Shown here piece after piece: positions 12,924 to 17,422 of a DNA stretch of 17,422 bases (the stretch's first letter is position 1; every line of letters starts with the position of its first letter). A program made the translations under genes and the position numbers. This DNA comes from Elusimicrobiota bacterium (GTDB lineage: Bacteria; Elusimicrobiota; Elusimicrobia; Elusimicrobiales; UBA9959): assembly GCA_022703115.1 (NCBI GenBank), contig JAKLEK010000007.1, positions 1-17,422 of the forward strand, given 5' to 3'. Under the pieces are notes generated by a model. That model saw only the letters and a list, made by a program, of their open reading frames with translations. It did no database searches and had not been told where the DNA came from.

Positions 12924-14021
12924 TCATAGCGCCTTCGGCAGGTATATCCTGAAAACGGTCCCCATTCCGGGTCTGGTCTCGGCCATGATGCGGCCTTTAT
13001 GCTGCCTTATTATGCCGTAAGCGGCGGCAAGTCCGAGGCCGGAAGCTTTTCCCTTCGGTTTCGTGGAGAAGAAAGGCTCGAAAAGGAGCGCGGCGGCTTC
13101 CGGAGGCAGGCCGCGGCCCGTATCCGAAACCTCGACCACGGCGTACTCTCCCGGGTTTATGCCGTCGGCGTCGTTCTTTTCCGCCCGCCGGCCGTAGGCC
13201 GTTATCTTTATAGTTCCGCCGGAGGGCATGGCCTCGCCGGCGTTGGCGACCAGGGCCGTTATGGCCTGGCCGAACTGTTCCGGATGCAGTTTTACGCCGG
13301 GAAGCCCGGTTCCCAGGGATAATTCGACCTTGTGGCCCGGTCCTGCGGCCAGCGACAATCCGGGCATGGCCGCTTCCAGGAACTTGTCCAGGGAGGCGGT
13401 CTCGGGAGAGCATTCCTGTCTGCCGGCGAAGATGAGAAGCTTGCGGATAAGGCCGGCCGACTCTTTGGAGGCCTGGAGTATCCCGCCGCCAAGTTTGGCG
13501 TACATCCCGGCGGGGAGAGTCTCCATTATCAGCTCCATGGAGCCGATGATTATGGTCAGCAGATTGTTGAAGTCGTGAGCCAGCCGTCCCGCCAGGCGGC
13601 CCAGCGCTTCAAGGGAGCGTTCCCGAGACAGACGCTCTTCCGCCGCCGCCTCGGCGGTAATATCCCTGCAGAAGGCCGTGTAGCCGGTGACCGGACCGGA
13701 CCTTTCCCTTCGCGTGGGGAAAACCCCGGCGTAAAATACTCGTTCGGCCCCGCCGCCGTTCCGCGCGGTGAAGCGTCCCCGCCACTCCTTTCCCGCGGCC
13801 GCGGCCTCAAGGATCCCCGAGCAGAGCCCCTCCGCGTATCCGGCGTTTTTCAGCGCCGCCGCGGTCCTTCCGACGATCTTATCTGCGGACAGACCGGTCA
13901 GAGGGCCGCAGGCCGGATTGGCGTATACGACGGTTCCCGCCGCGTCGGTCATTATGACCGCTTCGGGAGTCTGATCCAGCGCATCCAGCGCGGCGCGGCA
14001 GGTCTCAGTGGAGGATATCAT
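12924..14021 (-). CDS. soluble PAS-domain sensor histidine kinase
   Basis: This 365-residue protein has no membrane segment. One PAS domain (about 12-122) includes AVIMTDAAGTVVYANPAC and ends TAFCRDITAEAAAEERL. The H-box LEALGRLAGRLAHDFNN carries H149. The ATPase has N260 (ALVANAGEAM), DTGRGL (300-305), EPFFSTK (315-321) and GKASGLGLAAAYG (324-336). Its kinase core closely parallels the larger kinase at 10216-12078, so the two look like paralogues. It has no receiver domain and no partner regulator nearby. The ATG at 14019-14021 has no Shine-Dalgarno. A TGCTAGAAT box ends only 6 nt before it, so the message is probably leaderless. TIGR02757 follows 34 bp later, probably in the same transcript. 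Confidence 0.9.
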   Translation of the reverse strand: MISSTETCRAALDALDQTPEAVIMTDAAGTVVYANPACGPLTGLSADKIVGRTAAALKNAGYAEGLCSGILEAAAAGKEWRGRFTARNGGGAERVFYAGVFPTRRERSGPVTGYTAFCRDITAEAAAEERLSRERSLEALGRLAGRLAHDFNNLLTIIIGSMELIMETLPAGMYAKLGGGILQASKESAGLIRKLLIFAGRQECSPETASLDKFLEAAMPGLSLAAGPGHKVELSLGTGLPGVKLHPEQFGQAITALVANAGEAMPSGGTIKITAYGRRAEKNDADGINPGEYAVVEVSDTGRGLPPEAAALLFEPFFSTKPKGKASGLGLAAAYGIIRQHKGRIMAETRPGMGTVFRIYLPKAL

Positions 14022-14027
14022 CCGAAT

Positions 14028-14036
14028 ATTCTAGCA
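14028..14036 (-). promoter_or_regulatory. extended -10 (TGCTAGAAT) for a leaderless kinase mRNA
   Basis: TAGAAT (14028-14033) with an upstream TGC is identical over nine bases to the moeB box at 4555-4563. Only six bases separate it from the ATG at 14021, so transcription should begin at the A of the start codon. The intervening ATTCGG offers no ribosome-binding site. Confidence 0.5.
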
Positions 14037-14080
14037 CATAGGCGGCGTCGGACGCCCGGAGGGTTTTGCAGTCGGAAAAG

Positions 14081-14095
14081 CTATTATATTAAACT
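14081..14095 (+). promoter_or_regulatory. AT-rich -10 region of the glycoside hydrolase gene
   Basis: CTATTATATTAAACT is the only AT-rich stretch in the gap before 14140 and contains TATTAT and TATATT. TTGCAG (14066-14071) could serve as a -35, but its spacing to these boxes is too short. It gives 18 bp only to the weaker TAAACT (14090-14095). Confidence 0.35.
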
Positions 14096-14103
14096 ACTGG
14101 AGC

Positions 14104-14128
14104 GGGCCCGCGCGCGGCGGCGCGGCCC
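14104..14128 (+). other. GC-rich hairpin directly before the glycoside hydrolase ribosome-binding site
   Basis: GGGCC (14104-14108) pairs with GGCCC (14124-14128), and after a one-base bulge GCGC pairs with GCGC, around a 6-nt loop. The AGGGGG Shine-Dalgarno begins right after it (14129). Such a structure at the head of the message could stabilise the mRNA or limit ribosome access. No known riboswitch fold is recognised. Confidence 0.4.
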
Positions 14129-14139
14129 AGGGGGACCGC

Positions 14140-16677
14140 ATGAAAATATTACTGCTTCCGATCTTTTTCCTTCTGTCCGCGGTTCCGGCCGTTTTTGCGG
14201 CCGTGCCGGCCTACCGGGACGGAAGCGTTCCGTTGGAGGAGCGCGTGTCGGACCTGCTCGGCCGGATGACCCCGGAAGAGAAGGAGTCCCTGCTCAGCGG
14301 GGTGGATTCCATGGACCTTCCCGCCGTGGAAAGGCTCGGCATACCGAAGTTCAGGATGACGGACGGGCCCATGGGGGTGCGTCTGAACAGCGGAGAACCG
14401 GGCACGGCTTTTCCGTCCGGCATCCTGATGGCCGCCGCTTTCGATCCGGACCTCGTCCGCCGGACCGCCTCGGCCATGGCCGTGGAGACCCTCGCCTACG
14501 GCCGGGACATGCTGCTGGGGCCCTGCGTGAACATAGCCCGCGTCCCGCAGGGCGGGCGGAATTTCGAGAGCTACGGGGAGGACCCGTGGCTGGCCTCGCG
14601 TCTGGCCGCCGCCTACGTAAGCGGCCTTCAGTCCGGCGGGGCCGCCGCTTCGGTCAAGCACTACGCTCTGAACAACCAGGAAACCGACCGCGGCGGCGTG
14701 GACGTGCGGATCGGAGAGCGCGCGATGCACGAGATCTACCTTCCGGCTTTCGAATCGGCCGTGCGGGCCGGGGCCTGGAGCGTGATGGCCGCCTACAATA
14801 AGGTGAACGGACGCTACGCTTCCGAGAACGGACCACTGCTGAACGGGATATTGAAGGAGCGCTGGGGCTTCAAAGGGTTCGTGGTTTCCGACTGGGGCGC
14901 CACGCACGGTACCGCGTCCGCCGCCAACGCCGGCCTGGACGTGGAGATGCCTTCCGGAAGATACTTCGGCGGCGGCAAGCTTCTGAAGGCCGTTTCCGAC
15001 GGGGCCGTGAACGGGGCCGCGCTGGACGACAAGGTCCGTCGCGTACTGCGGGCCATGATAGGTTCCGGCGCTTTCGACCGGACCGACGCGGACCGCCCGC
15101 CCCGCTCGGCGATCGCTTCTAGCGGGCACAGGGCGCTGGCCCTGGAAGCGGCCGGAAAAGGGATGGTTCTCCTTAAGAACGAGGGCGGCCTCCTTCCGCT
15201 GTCCGTGAGCGGGGGGACCATCGCCGTTCTGGGCCCGCTGGCCGCGGTCTATTCTTCCGGCGCCGGAAGTTCCCGGGTGACGCCGTCCGCCCCGGTCTCC
15301 CCGCTCGAGGGCTTGCGCGGCCGCGCCGGTCCGGGGATCGCGATAAGATACTCCGAAGTAGTGAAGCTGCCGGTGGAGATGAGACCGGCCGATCCTTCAT
15401 GGTTCAGTCCTCCCAAGGGAAAAGGCGGCGTTTCGGATCGCGGGCTTTACGGGGAATATTTCGGGAACAGGGAACTGAAAGGCCGCCCAGCCGCGGTACG
15501 TATGGACCAGGGGATCGATTTTTCCTGGGGCGCCGGCCGCCCGGCGGAGGGCGTGGGCGCGGACGACTTCTCGGTCCGCTGGACGGGGATACTCCGCGTG
15601 CCGGCATCCGGCAGCTACCATATCGCCCTGCGTTCGGATGACGGCGTCCGGCTCTGGATGGACGGCGCGCTGGTCATAGACGACTGGAACGACCACGCCG
15701 CCGTTATACGGTCCGCCCGCGTCAGGCTTTCGGCGGGGCGCGGTCATGCCCTGCGTCTCGAATATTACGAGCGCGGAGGAGGGGCGCAGGTGCAGCTCGG
15801 CTTCATCCAGCCGGTCTCGGAAGGCATTCCCGCGGCTGCGGCCGCCGCTTCCGGGGCGGACGCGGCGGTGGTATTCGCCGGTTATTCAGACCAGCTGGAG
15901 GGGGAGGGCATGGACCGGAGTTCGCTGGAACTTCCGGAGGGGCAGGACGAGCTTATAGAGGCCGTGGCCGCGGCCAACGGCAATACTGTGGTGGTGCTGC
16001 AGTCCGGGTCCCCGGTCCTTATAGGACGCTGGGCCGGAAAGGTGAAAGCGATAGTCCAGGCCTGGTATCCGGGGGAAGAAGGGGGGAACGCCATAGCCGA
16101 CGTACTGCTGGGGCGGGTCAACCCTTCCGGGAAACTGCCGGTTACCTGGCCGGCGCGCTGGGAGGATTCGTCCGCGTTCGGACGCTATCCGGGCGGGAAA
16201 GGTTCGGTGGATTATTCAGAAGGGATATTCACCGGATACCGGCACTTCGACCGGAAAGGCATAGAGCCGCGGTTCCCGTTCGGGCACGGGCTCTCCTATT
16301 CGACCTTCTCCTATTCCATGCTTTCCGCGGACGTGCTGGACGGTTCCGCGGTCTCTCCCGAGGTCGTCGTCTCGGCTTACGTCTCGAATGCCGGTCGGAC
16401 GGCCGGGGCCGAGGTGGCCCAGCTTTACGTTCAGGAGGCGGCCCCGGACGTGGAGAGGCCGTCGGCGGAATTGAAGGGCTTTCAGCGGGTGGAACTGGCG
16501 CCGGGGGAGACGAAGCGGGTGTCGTTCCGGCTGGACCGGTCCGCTTTCGCCTTTTACGACGAGAAACTGCGCGACTGGCGGGTTAATCCCGGCCTTTTCC
16601 AACTGCGCGTGGGCTCTTCCTCGCGCGATATACGCCTTACCGGCTCGCTGGAACTCGGCCGGAAAAGGACTCGTTAG
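14140..16677 (+). CDS. secreted glycoside hydrolase family 3 (beta-glucosidase type) with PA14 insert
   Basis: This 845-residue protein has a signal peptide (MKILLLPIFFLLSAVPAVFA, cleavage near 20). The GH3 barrel (about 30-310) has KHY at 173-175 and GFVVSDWGA with nucleophile D251. The alpha/beta sandwich starts at about 335. A PA14 domain (about 434-557: GLYGEYF, then DDGVRLWMDG and VIDDW) is inserted within it, and the sandwich resumes with EGMDR. By analogy with PA14-containing beta-glucosidases, E589 is the likely acid/base. A fibronectin III-like domain (about 740-835) closes the protein. It probably releases glucose or other sugars from non-reducing ends of glycosides in the periplasm or outside. 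PA14 often shapes the substrate pocket. The start has an AGGGGG site. It converges on and overlaps the PTS gene by 4 bp. Confidence 0.93.
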   Translation: MKILLLPIFFLLSAVPAVFAAVPAYRDGSVPLEERVSDLLGRMTPEEKESLLSGVDSMDLPAVERLGIPKFRMTDGPMGVRLNSGEPGTAFPSGILMAAAFDPDLVRRTASAMAVETLAYGRDMLLGPCVNIARVPQGGRNFESYGEDPWLASRLAAAYVSGLQSGGAAASVKHYALNNQETDRGGVDVRIGERAMHEIYLPAFESAVRAGAWSVMAAYNKVNGRYASENGPLLNGILKERWGFKGFVVSDWGATHGTASAANAGLDVEMPSGRYFGGGKLLKAVSDGAVNGAALDDKVRRVLRAMIGSGAFDRTDADRPPRSAIASSGHRALALEAAGKGMVLLKNEGGLLPLSVSGGTIAVLGPLAAVYSSGAGSSRVTPSAPVSPLEGLRGRAGPGIAIRYSEVVKLPVEMRPADPSWFSPPKGKGGVSDRGLYGEYFGNRELKGRPAAVRMDQGIDFSWGAGRPAEGVGADDFSVRWTGILRVPASGSYHIALRSDDGVRLWMDGALVIDDWNDHAAVIRSARVRLSAGRGHALRLEYYERGGGAQVQLGFIQPVSEGIPAAAAAASGADAAVVFAGYSDQLEGEGMDRSSLELPEGQDELIEAVAAANGNTVVVLQSGSPVLIGRWAGKVKAIVQAWYPGEEGGNAIADVLLGRVNPSGKLPVTWPARWEDSSAFGRYPGGKGSVDYSEGIFTGYRHFDRKGIEPRFPFGHGLSYSTFSYSMLSADVLDGSAVSPEVVVSAYVSNAGRTAGAEVAQLYVQEAAPDVERPSAELKGFQRVELAPGETKRVSFRLDRSAFAFYDEKLRDWRVNPGLFQLRVGSSSRDIRLTGSLELGRKRTR

Positions 16678-17422
16678 GCTGCCCCTCCGCGGCCGGGTGT
16701 GGACAGGTCCCATCTCTTTATAGCGCGGTCGAAGACCCAGAAATACATGCAGGCCCACAGGGGTCCCAGCGCAAGCAGCCACAAGGCGTTGGCCGATCTC
16801 GGAAAGAGCAGCAGGTACTCTATCAGGCCCTGAGAGAACGTTACCCCGTGCTTTATGCCGAGCAGGACGCACAGGGAGAACGCGGCCCCGGCCATGAGGC
16901 GTGAAGGGCGTACAGGGCCGGCGCCGCGAACATGAACGCGAACTCGATCGGTTCGGTGATCCCGGTCAGGAACGACGTCAGGGCCGCGGACGCCATTATG
17001 CCGCCGGTCCTGTCGCGATGCTCCGGCGCGGCGTTTCGCCATATCGCCGCCGCGGCGGCCGGCAGCCCCCACATCTTGAACAGGTAGCCGCCGGCGAGAT
17101 TCCCGGCCGAAGGGTCGCCGGCGGCGAACCTGTATATCTCACCGTGTATAAGCCTGCCCGTGGCAGGGTCCGGGTAGGAGCCCGCCTGGAAAAAGAACGG
17201 GACGTTCCAGATATTGTGCAGCCCGAAAGGTATCAGCGCCCTTTCCACCAGACCGTAGACTCCGAAGGCGGCCGCCGGGGAGCCGGAAGAAGCCCAGCCG
17301 GAAAAGACGGAGACGGCCGCTCCTATCGGCGGCCAGACGAAGCTGAGCGCGCAGCCCACGCCTATGGCCGCCAGGGCCGTCAATATCGGAACCAGCCTCC
17401 TGCCGGAAAAAAAAGAAAAATG
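16674..17422 (-). pseudogene. PTS glucose/N-acetylglucosamine-family EIIC, frameshifted, N-terminus beyond window
   Basis: Two overlapping minus-strand frames together make the C-terminal half of a PtsG/NagE-like membrane permease. The upstream frame reads from the window edge (SGRRLVPILTALAAIGV) through YGLVERALIPFGLHNIWNVP, AGDPSAGNL and the conserved TSFLTGITEPIEFAFMFAAP to ALYALHA. Homology then jumps to the other frame at LMAGAAFSLCVLLGIKHG and runs to the usual end, DLSTPGR. Compared with E. coli PtsG (HAILAGLAF), exactly one base is missing near 16895-16900, most simply a C lost from GCCCTC. There is no EIIB domain after the EIIC end. The frame stays open upstream to 17422, so a TTG at 17383 is not the true start. 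It may be a real pseudogene or an assembly/sequencing error. It would import sugar, fitting the neighbouring glycosidase. Confidence 0.85.

Noticed and set aside
16880..16910. Programmed ribosomal frameshift in the PTS gene
   Set aside because: No X-XXY-YYZ slippery heptamer or other shift-prone run at the junction; one missing base in a short C run is simpler.

Overview
The window comes from a GC-rich bacterium, probably anaerobic or microaerophilic. It holds rubrerythrin, thiol peroxidase, two-iron superoxide reductase and rubredoxin, the oxygen-defence set of anaerobes. I cannot assign a phylum. ATA isoleucine codons in a GC-rich background and TGnTAGAAT/TTGTATAAT-like -10 boxes are loosely reminiscent of Elusimicrobiota, but that is a guess. 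Genes are tightly packed, with several 4-bp ATGA overlaps.

Layout. (1) 1-394 is the left part of an IS110-family insertion sequence: the transposase N-terminus on the minus strand and a 170-nt noncoding left end that folds like a two-loop bridge RNA. (2) 398-593 is a non-coding stretch with an imperfect tandem repeat. (3) 594-4488 (minus) is a xanthine dehydrogenase operon, xdhA (FeS/FAD), xdhB (Mo) and a MoaD-like sulfur carrier, each overlapping the next by 4 bp. A MoeB/ThiF-type enzyme (4594-5352, plus) diverges from it. (4) 5334-8067 holds an exported rhodanese convergent with moeB, a nucleoside 2-deoxyribosyltransferase-like protein and a GT39-type membrane glycosyltransferase. (5) 8116-9915 (minus) is the oxidative-stress operon rubrerythrin, tpx, desulfoferrodoxin and rubredoxin. 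A 300-bp hairpin-rich leader with two copies of a 41-bp palindromic repeat precedes it. (6) 10216-14021 (minus) has two orphan HDFNN-type sensor kinases around a TIGR02757 gene. (7) 14140-16677 (plus) is a secreted family 3 glycoside hydrolase with an inserted PA14 domain. It converges on a glucose-family PTS EIIC gene (16674 to the window edge) that carries a one-base frameshift.

How the parts fit. MoaD and MoeB are the carrier and activating enzyme that make the molybdopterin dithiolene, so they plausibly serve the molybdenum hydroxylase beside them. The hydroxylase keeps the residues expected for purines, and a nucleoside deoxyribosyltransferase lies nearby, so a purine-salvage theme is possible. 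The superoxide reductase, peroxidases and rubredoxin form a complete superoxide/peroxide reduction chain. The secreted glycosidase could release glucose for the neighbouring PTS permease, if that permease is still functional.

The most interesting item is the IS110 left end. On the transposase-sense strand, two successive stem / internal loop / apical hairpin units can be drawn, and one arm of the second unit is complementary over 7 nt to the predicted left-end/core junction. This matches the arrangement known for IS110 bridge RNAs.
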